A DNA stretch of 64,000 nt, taken from positions 39,982,751 to 40,046,750 of the forward strand of contig OX424558.1 of the NCBI GenBank assembly GCA_949152475.1. Direction: 5' to 3'. Made by a program: the position numbers and the translations under genes. Positions 1 to 10,284 of the stretch are shown in pieces; position 1 is the stretch's first letter, and every line of letters starts with the position of its first letter. Below the pieces are notes generated by a model. The model ran no database searches, was not told where the DNA came from, and was given only the letters and a program-made list of their open reading frames with translations. This DNA comes from Terebella lapidaria. Taxonomy: Eukaryota; Annelida; Polychaeta; Terebellida; Terebellidae.

Positions 1-89
1 TTCCACTTGGAGCAAATCTACATAGTATGTACAATTAATTTGTACAAGTAAATAAACTAACACACTGAACTCATAAAACTAATGTTAAA

Positions 90-235
90 GTGATATTGGC
101 AGAAAATTATGGACTTTGCCATACCTTTCTGATCGAAGGAAAAAACATACAGTTTTATATCTGCACTTGTATGGCCAAAGAGATGCCCATTTGTAATTGA
201 TTTCATTGCGAGTTTCTGGTGGAGACAGTTTGGGC
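90..235. repeat. Dispersed repeat, copy 1
   Basis: This block (gatattggcag ... ccatacctttctgatcga ... atatctgcacttgtatg ... aattgattt) is repeated with about 80-85% identity by eye at 40331-40480 in the same orientation. No coding potential is convincing and no termini are visible, so it is a dispersed repeat of unknown class. The flanking sequence 236-588 shows no recognisable gene; the short ORFs there have no family features. Confidence 0.6.
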
Positions 236-588
236 TGATCATGAATTCCAATGATGATTGCATTTCTGATTCTTCTGATGTTATACTAGGCAACAAAGTT
301 CCTTTGATTGTCTTTAAAGTTCAGATCATGGATTACAAAATGGAACTGTTTGTAACACATGTACATGTATGGTTACATTTCTCAATCATTGAAAACTTCA
401 TTTCAACATGCAACTTCGAATAAGTGGAGGGACAGTCCAAAAAAGAAACACATATCGAAGCACACTTTCAACACTGAGATACATGTATATCTATTGCATT
501 CTGATGACCTCTGTGAATGGAAAGTACTGCAAAAGATATGATAATGATAATGGGAGTTCCCACCAAGACAGAACTGTCTGAATGTAGA

Positions 589-797
589 TACTGTAAAAGA
601 CTAATTTTGGCAGCTATTACATTTGGCGGTTGTGTGCCCCACGTTATTTGGCGGATATTTAATATGGCGGTTTCAAAACCATATATATTTCTTAACATGT
701 GTCTACTTAATTTGGCGGACGATTTAATTTCGCGGTTTTTCCTCTACTGCCAAATCCGCCAAATAAATCGTCCGCCAATATTATTCGTTTTACAGTA
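589..797. mobile_element. Short palindromic MITE-like element
   Basis: The element starts with TACTGTAAAA (589-598) and ends with its exact reverse complement TTTTACAGTA (788-797). Inside, words such as ATTTGGCGG, TTGGCGGAC and their complements alternate so that much of the ~209 bp can fold back on itself. It encodes nothing. Terminal inverted repeats with an AT-rich palindromic body are typical of non-autonomous DNA transposons (MITEs). A target duplication is not clear; TA at the tips may be part of it. Confidence 0.65.
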
Positions 798-1507
798 TTA
801 ATTCCTTGACAGAGAAACAGATCCCACGGATGAAAGTTATTTTTCTGAAAAACAGACCCCATGGATGAAAATTATTGTCCTATAGTAAACATGATGCAGA
901 ATCACAATTTGGCCATCTGACATGTACATGTATACTGTACCCTTCTCAATATTATCATCATTGTCTTTGAAAATCCACCTGAAGTGCCCTTGTCCTCCAC
1001 GCCACCAGTGCAACACTGATGTCCTGCATTCTATATCATCTGTGCATGTTCCCCCCCCCCACCCCCCTCCCCCTTTCCCCTCCCCCTCACCCTAGCTCAC
1101 CCTCTGGGCCCATGTCTGATGTCACTGTTTGTATAAACCCCAGTCTCTTTCGTCCTAGGCTTATCAGACAAGTCATCTGTGACAGCAGTATCCACTAATT
1201 GCATATGACTTGTGACTAAAATCTTCTATGATGTTTATATCTAAAGCACAATCAGTGCCAATGTTAGGGTCATTATCATGTGGTGAGATATTGGTTTGAA
1301 TTGCATGTCATTGTTTGATGTTCCTGATATCAAAGGTCCACAAGGAAAACAATAGTTGCTTCTAACCGGATCCCATGCATTTTGAATATGTACACAGAGA
1401 TAACATTTATTTCTCATCAAATATTCATTTGATTTCAGACAATACGTCTTAATGCATCACGGATTGTGCAGTGTTCACCACTTATAGCGTGTTTTTCATG
1501 TGGCACT
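798..1507. other. Non-coding spacer
   Basis: No gene is seen. It holds a 40-bp imperfect direct repeat (AACAGAYCCCAYGGATGAAA motif at about 820 and 850) and a C-rich low-complexity tract at 1051-1092. The short ORFs in this stretch have no recognisable features. Confidence 0.5.
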
Positions 1508-2735
1508 ATATCATCTATCTCACGGACAGTCACTTGCTCATCACTTGGGGAAGAGAAATCCTGCTGTGTGGCGCTTTTTGCCCATCACTTGCTGAAGGAA
1601 TATATTGCTATGTTGCGCTATAATGTTTTATCTGACGAACTGTCGCTTGCTCATCACTTGGCGAAGGGAATTATTGCTATGCGGCGCTCTAACATCTATC
1701 TGACGGACCGTCACTTGCCCGTCACTTGGGGAAGGGAATTATTGCTATGCGGCGCTATAACATCCATGTGACGAACCGTCGCTTGCCCGTCACTTGGGGC
1801 AGGGAAATATTGCTATGCGGCGCTATAACATCTATCTGACGGACCGTCGCTTGCCCGTCACTTGGGGCAGGGAAATATTGCTATGTGGTGCTATAATGTC
1901 CATGTGACGGACCGTCACTTGCCCGTCACTTGGAGAAAGGTGAATATTGCTATGTGGCGCTATAACGTACATCTGACGGAGAAATTGTTTATGTGGCGCT
2001 ACAAGGACTATCTGGAGGTACACATGGAGGTAGAGAAATGTTCTTATGTGGCGCTACAAGGGCTATCTGACGGACCGTCGCTTGCTCGTCACTTGGGGAA
2101 AGGGAAATATGGTCACTTGGAGAAAGGGTAATTTTGCTATGTGGCGCTCCAAGGCCTATCTGACGGTCACTTGCCCGTCACTGAGACAGAGAAATATTCT
2201 TATGTGGCGCTACAAGGGCTATCTGACGGACCGTCGCTTGCTCGTCGCTTGGGGAAAGGGAAATATGGCTATGTGGCCCTCCAAGGCCTATCTGACGGAC
2301 ACTTGCCCGTCGCTTGCCCGTCACTTGGAGAAAGAGAAAATTTCTTATGTGGCGCTACAAGGGCTATCTGACGGACCGTCACTTGCCCGTCACTTGGAGA
2401 AAGGGAAAAATTCTTATGTGGCGCTATAACGTCCATGTGACGGACCGTCACTTGGCCGTCACTTGGAGATAAAAAAAATTCTCATGTGGCGCTACAACGG
2501 CTATCTGACGGACCGTCACTTGCCCGTCACTTGGAGAAAGGGAAAAATTCTCATGTGGCGCTATAACGTCCATGTGACGGACCGTCACTTGGCCGTCACT
2601 TGGAGAAAGAGAAATGTTCTTATGTGGCGCTACAAGGTCTATCTGACGGACCGTCGCTTGCTCGTCACATGGGGAGAGTCATAGCTATGTGGCGCTATAA
2701 GGTCTATCTGACGGATCGTCGCATGGGCGTCACAT
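1508..2735. repeat. 68-bp tandem minisatellite, about 18 units
   Basis: Units of about 68 bp carry the core CTATCTGACGGACCGTCRCTTGC, CGTCACTTGGGGAAGGGAAAT and ATGTGGCGCTAYAA. Starts of the GCTAT word fall at 1676, 1744, 1812, 1880 and 1949, giving the period directly. Each unit contains the inverted repeat GACGGACCGTC and the direct words CTTGCCCGTCACTTGG. Units differ at scattered sites, so it is an older array. ORFs here are by-products of a period that is not a multiple of three. The array ends about 60 bp before the remains of a LINE ORF1 tail. Confidence 0.9.
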
Positions 2736-2799
2736 ACAATTCCAAGAAAGTGGATGAGGAGAAATAAAAATTTCGCGGGTTCTTACCATGAAAGGGTAA

Positions 2800-2883
2800 C
2801 CGCGGTCTCCACGGTCCCGGGGTGATAAGAAGCGGCGCTCTTCTTCTGTGGTCGCTGCCCCGGTGACCACCCCCCAGGACTAG
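2800..2883 (+). pseudogene. Possible ORF1 tail of Keno-like copy 1
   Basis: A short open stretch (27 codons, ending in TAG at 2881-2883) lies directly before ORF2. It is rich in Arg, Lys, Ser and Pro, like the basic C-terminal ends of the ORF1 proteins at 18550 and 25628. A TAA at 2797-2799 closes it upstream and the minisatellite begins 60 bp further up. The most likely reading is that the 5' part of this retrotransposon, including nearly all of ORF1, has been lost or replaced by the minisatellite. The call rests on position and composition only. Confidence 0.35.
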
Positions 2884-2889
2884 TTCTAG

Positions 2890-5800
2890 GTGAGAATACA
2901 TGCCCCCCCCATTTCTGCTGTGTCATTAAATGTACATGGATTACTAGACAATAGGAAGCGATCTCGTTTGTTTACATACTTTAAAACTCAATCTTTCGGC
3001 ATTGTTTTGTTACAGGAAACACATTTGTCTAATCACAAATTGATGCTACAATGGCAGCGGGAATGGGGGGGTAATTCTTATTGGTCATTTGGGGATTTTC
3101 ATGGTCGTGGGGTTGGCATTTTATTGAGGAGAAATGCCTCAATACAGGTCAGGAATTTTAAGCATGATTTTAACGGTCGTTTGATTATAGTCAATTTTGT
3201 CTATAATAAGATTGAATTCCAACTGGTAAATGTCTACTGCCCAAATAATGATACTGAGCGGAAAACCTTTCTACAGGGTTTAAAGCATCATTTAAACAGT
3301 AATAGTACGATATTTATCGGTGGTGATTTTAATTTTGTAGAAAATACACAGTTGGATAAAGCCGGGGGAAATCCCTCCCGTGGTTCTGTTGGCAAGAATG
3401 AGATACTTATATTAAAGCGTGATTTCAATTTAGTGGACAGTTACCGTCATCTACACAAAGATAAGCAAGAGTATTCTTGGCACAAGTATGATGGTACAAT
3501 GTTCTGTCACTTAGACCGCTTTTATATATCTAGATCATTTATTGACAATGTCAGAGAATCTGTTATTTCCCCTGTGTTGTTTTCGGATCACCGGCCTGTT
3601 ATTATTACATTTGATATTCCTGATGTATGTGACATTGGTGCTTCCTTTTGGAAGTGTAATGTCTCTGTTTTAAATAATGCCGACCTGAGACAAGATATCA
3701 CTGATTATTTTACACGTGTCAAACAGCAGCCTATAACCCCCGCGTGGTGGGAAACATGTAAGGCTGATTGTAAACAGATTATAGTAAGACACAGCCGCCG
3801 TCTCACGGGGGAGGCACGCGCACGTATACGCTTTATAGAACAGCAGCTAGCAGAGTATGCCAAACTACAGTCAGATTTCCCGGGCCTGTGTAACGAGCTC
3901 AGCGTACAGCTACAGTCTGAGCTAGACAAGTTACTGGAGCGTAAAGCTGAGGGGGCAAAGGTCCGTGCCCGTGTAGATAGTGCTATGCATGCAGACCGCC
4001 CCTCCAGTTACTTTATCAGGCGGGAAATCAATAATGGGAAAAAGAGGCATATTACTGAGCTAATTGATGATAATCATCTGACACATAGTGATACACAATC
4101 GATAATTAATGTATGTCATGATTTCTATTGCAGGTTGCTGTCGGCTGAGCCCATTGATCAGCCTCTGTGTCGTGAGTTTCTGGGTGATTTGCCTAGGCTG
4201 TCGCCTGACACGGCACAGTTGTGTGAGGGGGGTGTTACCGCTCAGGAGATTTTAGTAGCTCTAAAGCAAATGAAGGCGGGAAAGACCCCCGGGCTTGATG
4301 GCTTGCCTAAAGAGTTTTATGTCCATTACATACATCTATTTATCAATGAATTGGTCACTGTTTATAATACATGTTTTGATTCTGATAATCTAACGGTTAG
4401 TCAGACTATGGGCGTTATTACACTTTTGTGTAAAGATGAGAGTAAATCTAATGATTTGAAATACTGGCGGCCCATCTCTCTGTTGAATGTAGATTATAAG
4501 TTATTATCCAAGGCGCTCACAAACCGGCTCAGTGTTGTTATGTCTGAAATTGTTAATATAGACCAGACTTGTGGTATCAAGGGGAGGAGTATTAAAGATA
4601 ATGTCCACTTATTACGGAATATTGTCGATTGTTGCTCACAAAAGCAAGAGTACTGCGCTCTCATTTCCTTGGATCAATCCAAGGCTTTTGATCGGGTGTC
4701 CCATGACTATCTGTTTCAAGTTTTGCATGCTTTTGGTTTTGGCGAGTGTTTTATTAAGTGGATCCAATTGTTATATACCAATATATCGTCCCACGTACTT
4801 GTTAATGGTCACCTGTCGGCCCCGTTCCCTGTAACACGCAGTGTGCGGCAGGGTTGTGGGCTTTCCCCCCTGTTGTATGTATTATGTATAGAACCCTTTG
4901 CACACAGGATTCGGCGGGATAGCTCTATTCATGGGCTCCTCTCCCCGGTCCGTGACGTCATGTGCAAGATTAGTCAGTATGCGGACGACTCGACTCTGAT
5001 ATTGACTGACTTCCCGTCTATAGAGCGTGCCCTGCAGGTATCTGAGTTGTATTGTCGGGCCTCGGGCGCCCTGGTTAACAAGGAAAAAAGCCGGGGTTTG
5101 TGGCTGGGTGCCTGGAGGGGGTGTCGCGAAGCCCCTGGGGGTATGATTTGGTCGTCTGGTACTGCTAAATACTATGGTGTTATATTGGGATCTGGTGATT
5201 ATGTACAGGAGAATAATGATAAATTGTATGGCAAATTTCGTAAAATTGTTGATCTGCTTAAATTGAAACATCTTGATCTAGTCTCCAGGAGCTCGCATTT
5301 GAATGTATTAGCATGTTCTAAACTGTGGTACGTTATGCCATGCCTGCCCCTGCCCACGGGCAGTGATCCTTACCATAAATACAACACGCACATGTTCAGA
5401 TTTCTGTGGAACGATTCTACAGAGTGTGTCAAAAGAGCCGTGTTACATAATGATTTCCCTGACGGTGGACTGCGCCTTGTTGATATAAAATATAAAATCA
5501 TGTCTTTTACAGTGAACCATATTCTTAGACTGTTGTTTAGCGACGATTACCCAAAGTGGCAGAGCTTTGCCATCTATTGGATGAACCTCAGTCTTAGAGT
5601 GTATTACCCTAATTTGACACGTAATGACATATGCCAGACTTTTGACATGTCGCCCTTCTACGTGTCAGCTTTGGCGTGTTTCAGAGATTTTATTGCTGTT
5701 TTGGGCTCTGTTCCGGACCGTATAATGCCTGTTAGGGAGGTGTATTGGCTGTTTGTCAAAGCAAACATCACGGCGCCACGGGTTGTGCAACTCAAGCCGC

Positions 5801-6378
5801 AGGTTGATTTTACCAGGTCTTTTTCTGTAATTCAATATAAAGGTAACACCCCAAGTATTAGATCCATGAATTGGAAGATCGTTCATAACGTGTTGCCTGT
5901 CAACATGATTCTATATAAATATAATATTACCGGTAATGCTACCTGTCTATTTTGTCCCCAGGTAGAATCTTGTGAACATTTATTTGTTCAATGTTCTGTG
6001 GGGACTCCTCTCCGTTCAGTAATTTCTAAGTTATTCAATATAATTTGTGGTAAATCCATAAATATCCTGTTTAATGTCAACCTCGTAATTTACAACCTGG
6101 TTAGTTTAAATCTAACCCCACGTCAGAAAGATGTGATCTTGATATTGATAAACTTGGCCAAGTGGACCGTGTGGTCGGTCAGAAATAAGAAGAAGTTTGA
6201 GCGTGTGTCTGAGGAACATACTATTGAGGCGTTGTTCTGGGCCACGCTCAGGAATTTGATAACTGATCACCGGTATCTGTTAAATGCCTCTAGCTTCACG
6301 GCTTTGTGGCTGGAGCCACCCTCGTTTGTCTCTGTACGGGACGGGGGGTCTCTCGCTTTTAATTTCCCACGGGCCTAA
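2890..6378 (+). CDS. ORF2: AP endonuclease-reverse transcriptase (Tx1 clade, Keno-like)
   Basis: This 1162-codon frame is the replication enzyme of a non-LTR retrotransposon: it nicks the target and copies the element RNA onto the nicked end. The N-terminal ~240 residues are an AP-type endonuclease (motifs SLNVHG, LLQETHL, GGDFNF, LDRFY, SDHRPV). The reverse transcriptase follows, with YWRPISLLN, SLDQSKAFDRV, RQGCGLSPL and the catalytic YADD at residues 697-700. A C-terminal zinc knuckle C1019-x2-C1022-x7-H1030-x4-C1035 is intact. The RT wording places it in the Tx1 part of the L1 group, and the element ends exactly at a U2 snRNA fragment, the target of Keno elements. The frame opens at GTG 2890, just after TAG; a nearby ATG (2899) is out of frame across a run of eight C, so a one-base loss there may hide the original start. 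No internal stops: this copy looks recently active. Confidence 0.92.
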   Translation: MRIHAPPISAVSLNVHGLLDNRKRSRLFTYFKTQSFGIVLLQETHLSNHKLMLQWQREWGGNSYWSFGDFHGRGVGILLRRNASIQVRNFKHDFNGRLIIVNFVYNKIEFQLVNVYCPNNDTERKTFLQGLKHHLNSNSTIFIGGDFNFVENTQLDKAGGNPSRGSVGKNEILILKRDFNLVDSYRHLHKDKQEYSWHKYDGTMFCHLDRFYISRSFIDNVRESVISPVLFSDHRPVIITFDIPDVCDIGASFWKCNVSVLNNADLRQDITDYFTRVKQQPITPAWWETCKADCKQIIVRHSRRLTGEARARIRFIEQQLAEYAKLQSDFPGLCNELSVQLQSELDKLLERKAEGAKVRARVDSAMHADRPSSYFIRREINNGKKRHITELIDDNHLTHSDTQSIINVCHDFYCRLLSAEPIDQPLCREFLGDLPRLSPDTAQLCEGGVTAQEILVALKQMKAGKTPGLDGLPKEFYVHYIHLFINELVTVYNTCFDSDNLTVSQTMGVITLLCKDESKSNDLKYWRPISLLNVDYKLLSKALTNRLSVVMSEIVNIDQTCGIKGRSIKDNVHLLRNIVDCCSQKQEYCALISLDQSKAFDRVSHDYLFQVLHAFGFGECFIKWIQLLYTNISSHVLVNGHLSAPFPVTRSVRQGCGLSPLLYVLCIEPFAHRIRRDSSIHGLLSPVRDVMCKISQYADDSTLILTDFPSIERALQVSELYCRASGALVNKEKSRGLWLGAWRGCREAPGGMIWSSGTAKYYGVILGSGDYVQENNDKLYGKFRKIVDLLKLKHLDLVSRSSHLNVLACSKLWYVMPCLPLPTGSDPYHKYNTHMFRFLWNDSTECVKRAVLHNDFPDGGLRLVDIKYKIMSFTVNHILRLLFSDDYPKWQSFAIYWMNLSLRVYYPNLTRNDICQTFDMSPFYVSALACFRDFIAVLGSVPDRIMPVREVYWLFVKANITAPRVVQLKPQVDFTRSFSVIQYKGNTPSIRSMNWKIVHNVLPVNMILYKYNITGNATCLFCPQVESCEHLFVQCSVGTPLRSVISKLFNIICGKSINILFNVNLVIYNLVSLNLTPRQKDVILILINLAKWTVWSVRNKKKFERVSEEHTIEALFWATLRNLITDHRYLLNASSFTALWLEPPSFVSVRDGGSLAFNFPRA

Positions 6379-9030
6379 TACATGTAGTATATCTATAGCG
6401 TCGGTATAAAGCAGTTTGTTTGCCTGTGGTTTTTCCCACGCGCCTGCTGTAGACTGTAGTGCGATTATACGCCTCATTGCACACGCCTGCTAGTGTTCTA
6501 TATACTTGTCTCAGGGCCGGTGAGCTATGTGCATGCGGTAGCGTGTGTGTGGTTTTACGGCAAAGGAGGCCTGTTGTGTTGTCATAGCGACCGTGGTTAT
6601 GTCTGCATGCCAGTGGTGCGACGCCGGTCGCTGTGCGCTGTATATATATGTATTCTGTGGGGGTGACTTCACTGTTTGGCGGCCCTGCAACCGCGTGTGT
6701 GTGATGTATATGGCCATTTATTTACTCTCAGCTGTCTGTGGTTATTACTACGTGCCAGTGGCGTAGTTTGCAGTCGCTGTGAGGTAAATGGTGTAGGGGT
6801 GGCCCGGTTGTGCATATGTATAAATATATATATATCTACATGTGATATTTCTATTGTGCTCATGACAGCCGGTTGTTATTTCTGCGGGCCAGTGCCGTGG
6901 ATTGGCCGCTGTGTGTTGCATGTTTAGAGGTGGCCTTGATGTACATGTGATGTGCATATATGCGTATTGTCCACCGCGGCCTGATTTGTTACGCCTGTGT
7001 GCCAGTGGCACAGGTTAGGGTCGCGGTGTGTTATGTCTTGAACTGGTCGAGATGACTCCCAGTTGTTATATACATGCTTTTACATGATTGCTTAACCATA
7101 TATGTTGATATAAATGTGACTGGTCGAGACAGCTCCCAGTGGTTATATACATTCCTTTACATGCTCTGTTTATTATGTATATGTATATCTCTATGTACTC
7201 CCTACCCCCCTCCCTTTTGTTTTGGTTGTCACGTACACTCGCGCTTATTGCCCCGGTCTGTCGGGTCACCCTGTGGCCGCCCCCTCCTGTCTGTGTCACT
7301 GTTGGACGTCTGATGGCCGTCTCCCTGGACACGAGCGGAGTCCACTCTGCCTGCTGGGCGGCCGCCCTTCCCCGGGTTCTACCCCCCCCCCCCTTTAGTA
7401 ATTGCTATAGGAGGCCGAGGGGCGATCCCGCCCATGCTAGGACGGTAATGTATCGGGGTTTATTTACTTTGATCTGTTACCTGTACGCCGGAAGGCCAGT
7501 TGCTGGACTGATAATATTGAACAATGCAATGTAACACTATTGTTTAATGAAGTTGTAATACGTTAGCAAGCTTGCTTGCTGTGTGTTATCATGTTGTATG
7601 GTATGTTCGTAATGTGGTATGTGTGTTGTGTGAATGTGTTCTGCTGTGTGGTTTGTAGTATGTTCTGCAGTATGCAAGTTATGTCATGCGTGTGAGCATG
7701 ATTGTTCGTTCATCTTTTTGTTTAATTATTTAAGTGAACACAAGCTTGTGGTTTAGTGGTGTTTCAGTCTTTTGCAGTGTGTGATGTGTTGCGCTCCGCC
7801 CCCCCCCCCCCCCCCCCCTGCTTTGAGGACGACTGCCGGTCGACTGGGACCGGGAGGGGACAGCCGGCCTCACGGTTGGGCTGCTCCGCCCCCCGCTCTG
7901 TGGACTGGTGCGTGTCGGTTGTGCCTGGTGGACGGAGGTGGACGGCCGGCTACACAGTTGGGTTGTTCCACCCCCCTGCTCTGCTGGTGCGTTGGTGTTG
8001 TGGACTGGGTGTGGAAGGGGACGCCTCCCCTCGCCTGGCCACCTGTTTTGCCTGGAATAAGGAACGCTTGTAGGCTTCATGTATGAACGATGTGTGCGGT
8101 GGATTTTACCTGCAGTGGTGCCACCTGGTGCTTGCTTATGAGAGCTGGAACGTTTGGATTATGACTGCCACTGGATATTGCATGGATATTTTGGATTCGC
8201 TGTTGGACTTTTGTTGTATACGTTATTATTATGTTTATTATGTTGTTGTTTATATTATGTTATTTATATTAAGTTGGAGTGAATGTGGGTGTGGTGTGAA
8301 TGATAACGTAAAGTGGTATGGATGTGTTGTGTGGTTTTGTTACATGATAATGTTTATCTTCTTTGTATTCAGTTTATTTGGTTAAACATTTATTTTATTA
8401 CATTTATTTTATCTCATTTCCGTTGTTATATACATTATTAATATACTGGTATATACCGTATATTCATACATATATGTATATATTATACAAATGTATATTC
8501 TTGTATGGGTAACAGTTTAACATAAAACAAAATTACGGTATAAAGTTAATCGTTGGTATAGGTTTGGGGGTGGGGGGTTTCTGTTAATTGGGGTATCTTA
8601 TTTAAGGGGGTTTTAGTTTCCAGTTGTATATTGTCATTTCCTGTATTTCTACAGTATTATTATCATTGTAGGTTTGGGGTTGGGGGGTATTTTATAACGT
8701 GGGTTTTCTAATTAAGGGGTTTAGTTTCAGTGTACTCATTTTTAAAATAACGGTTAATTACACCAGTTTTATATCCTGCTGTTAGGTTATTGGGTTGGGG
8801 GGTATAAGTAATTGGGGTTTATTAATAAGGGGTATTAGTACCAGGTTTTCATTCGTTTACCAACTGTCAGGGTTATGGGGAAGGGTTTCTGGAACTAGTC
8901 ACAGGGAAAGGGTTTTCAATGTAAAGGGTTTTTTCTTCTATATAACTGTGTATATATTTGTATGTTTACTATTTACATTGGTTTATTGTTATATTGTGTA
9001 TTGTTAATAAATAATTTCAAAAAAAAAAAA
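6379..9030 (+). mobile_element. 3'UTR and poly(A) of Keno-like copy 1
   Basis: About 2.65 kb of non-coding element sequence separates the ORF2 stop from a poly(A) run (9020-9030). It is built from degenerate tandem repeats: GCCAGTG-containing blocks near 6608, 6759, 6890 and 7000; a 77-bp duplication (CTGGTCGAGA, 7043 and 7119); a GC-rich duplication with a long poly(C) at 7801-7818; and three G-rich ~110-bp repeats near 8555-8850 (GTAGGTTTGGGG, then TTGGGGGG). The block GGCCGAGGGGCGATCCC at 7412 recurs in copy 3 at 29771. The last 150 bp (GGGAAAG...TTTTTTCTTCT...AATAAATAATTTC) match the ends of the copies finishing at 17854 and 30921, so they probably contain the RNA signal recognised by the reverse transcriptase. 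ORFs in this region are spurious. Confidence 0.8.
8555..8850 (+). repeat. G-rich ~110-bp tandem repeats in 3'UTR, copy 1
   Basis: Three units begin with GTAGGTTTGGGGGTGGGGGG-like sequence (about 8561, 8671, 8782), each followed by TTAATTGGGG, TTAAGGGG and TTTTAGTTTCCAG-like words. Runs of four to six G spaced through each unit could form G-quadruplexes in the RNA. The same unit occurs about five times in copy 2 (17120-17690) and once in copy 3 (30655-30715). Confidence 0.75.
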
Positions 9031-9162
9031 GTATCTGTTCTTATCAGCTTAATATCTGATACGTACCCCACTGGGGTACTTCGATATTAAACTGATTTTT
9101 GGAACCAGGAGGAGACACAGGGGCTTGCTCCGGCTCCTCCACGGGTTGGCCTGGTATTGCAG
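9031..9162 (+). pseudogene. U2 snRNA 3' fragment (A), split by Keno-like copy 1
   Basis: The sequence from GTATCTGTTCTTATCAG through the Sm site (ATTTTTGG context) and stem-loops III and IV to GGTATTGCAG is plainly U2 snRNA, starting at about nucleotide 36 of the mature RNA. The first 35 nt, including half of the branch-point-pairing GUAGUA, are absent because the retrotransposon poly(A) abuts directly. After 9162 the match to U2 stops abruptly (fragments B and C continue), so the 3' end of this gene is also lost. It cannot make a functional U2. Confidence 0.93.
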
Positions 9163-10284
9163 CAAGCTCTGGGACAACCTGTGGAGGTATTGCTGTCTAC
9201 GATTGGTGAATTTCCGGCCAGGAAAAACCCAAATCATAGACAATTGTAGACTGGTTGCTGATATTTTTAAGCAATATTGAGTTGAATGAATGCGTGTTTA
9301 AGGGTATTTTGAACACTGTAATTTTACTCATTGTCAACTACATGTCAAATTAAAATTTTCGTCACCCTCATTATATACTTATTAGCACTAATAAATAGAA
9401 CAAGTGAGTGAGAGAAATATAATGTTTATTTCTTGCTGACATTCTCAATCAGAACTTTTCATGCTCAAATTTAATCAACTTAGCATGATTTTTCATGCCA
9501 TAGTTCATGCAATTTAATTTCAGGCACATAGTTATTTCATTACATTCATAAAACAGACTGAAAGCATGTAATATTCTAACTCAAAATATGACTAGAATGT
9601 TATATGAATGAGTACATGTTATTCTAGACATTTAAATCAAATACATAATGAAAATTTCATAATCATTCATTACAATGAATGGATACATGCCATATCCTAT
9701 GTCAAAACATTACTCGGAACTCCCGTTGATGATGACAGATGATAATATTTACATCTTAATATTTCATACGATACAATATATGTTTTTACAAACTAAAATT
9801 CAACCACACCGTGTACTTTTATAATCATTCATAGCACTGATTTAACACATGTAATATTCAATCTAATACAAATAAATATAAAATATTCTAATCTAATATA
9901 AATTTTATATACCAATATAAATTAAAAGTCCTGTCAATGGGAACAGGTCATAATCCATACATATCAACTCAAACACACCATGCAATTTTATAATTGCATG
10001 CTATATTCTATTGAAATAAAACTCAAAAGAACTTTGTTTCAGACTTGATATGTTAATTGTTCAACAGTCATAATAATTCATACCAGTGACTTAATGCATG
10101 CCATATTCCATCAAAATATATGATATATTCCATCAAAATAGACTTGAAAGTGAAATCAATCAGTACATGTTATAATCTAAACTTTGCTTCAGACATAAAA
10201 TGTTGACTGTTAAACAGTGAATGAGTAGTCATATTCTATGAATAGAAATAACCTATACAAACTGCTAACATCTATACTCATTAA
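9163..10284. other. AT-rich non-coding stretch
   Basis: After the broken U2 end, about 80 bp of unassigned sequence is followed by 1 kb of AT-rich DNA with degenerate repeats of words such as CATGTAATATTC, AATCATTCAT and CATCAAAATA. It lies downstream of the minus-strand gene ending at 10285 and could be its 3'UTR or flank. No ORF of interest. Confidence 0.4.

Noticed and set aside
1508..2735. Regular repeats as a CRISPR array
   Set aside because: The units are contiguous 68-bp tandem copies with no unique spacers, in a eukaryotic genome.
6545..8385. Many 70-130 codon ORFs in the 3'UTR of Keno-like copy 1
   Set aside because: Low-complexity, repeat-derived and overlapping on both strands; none is shared with the 3'UTRs of the other copies.
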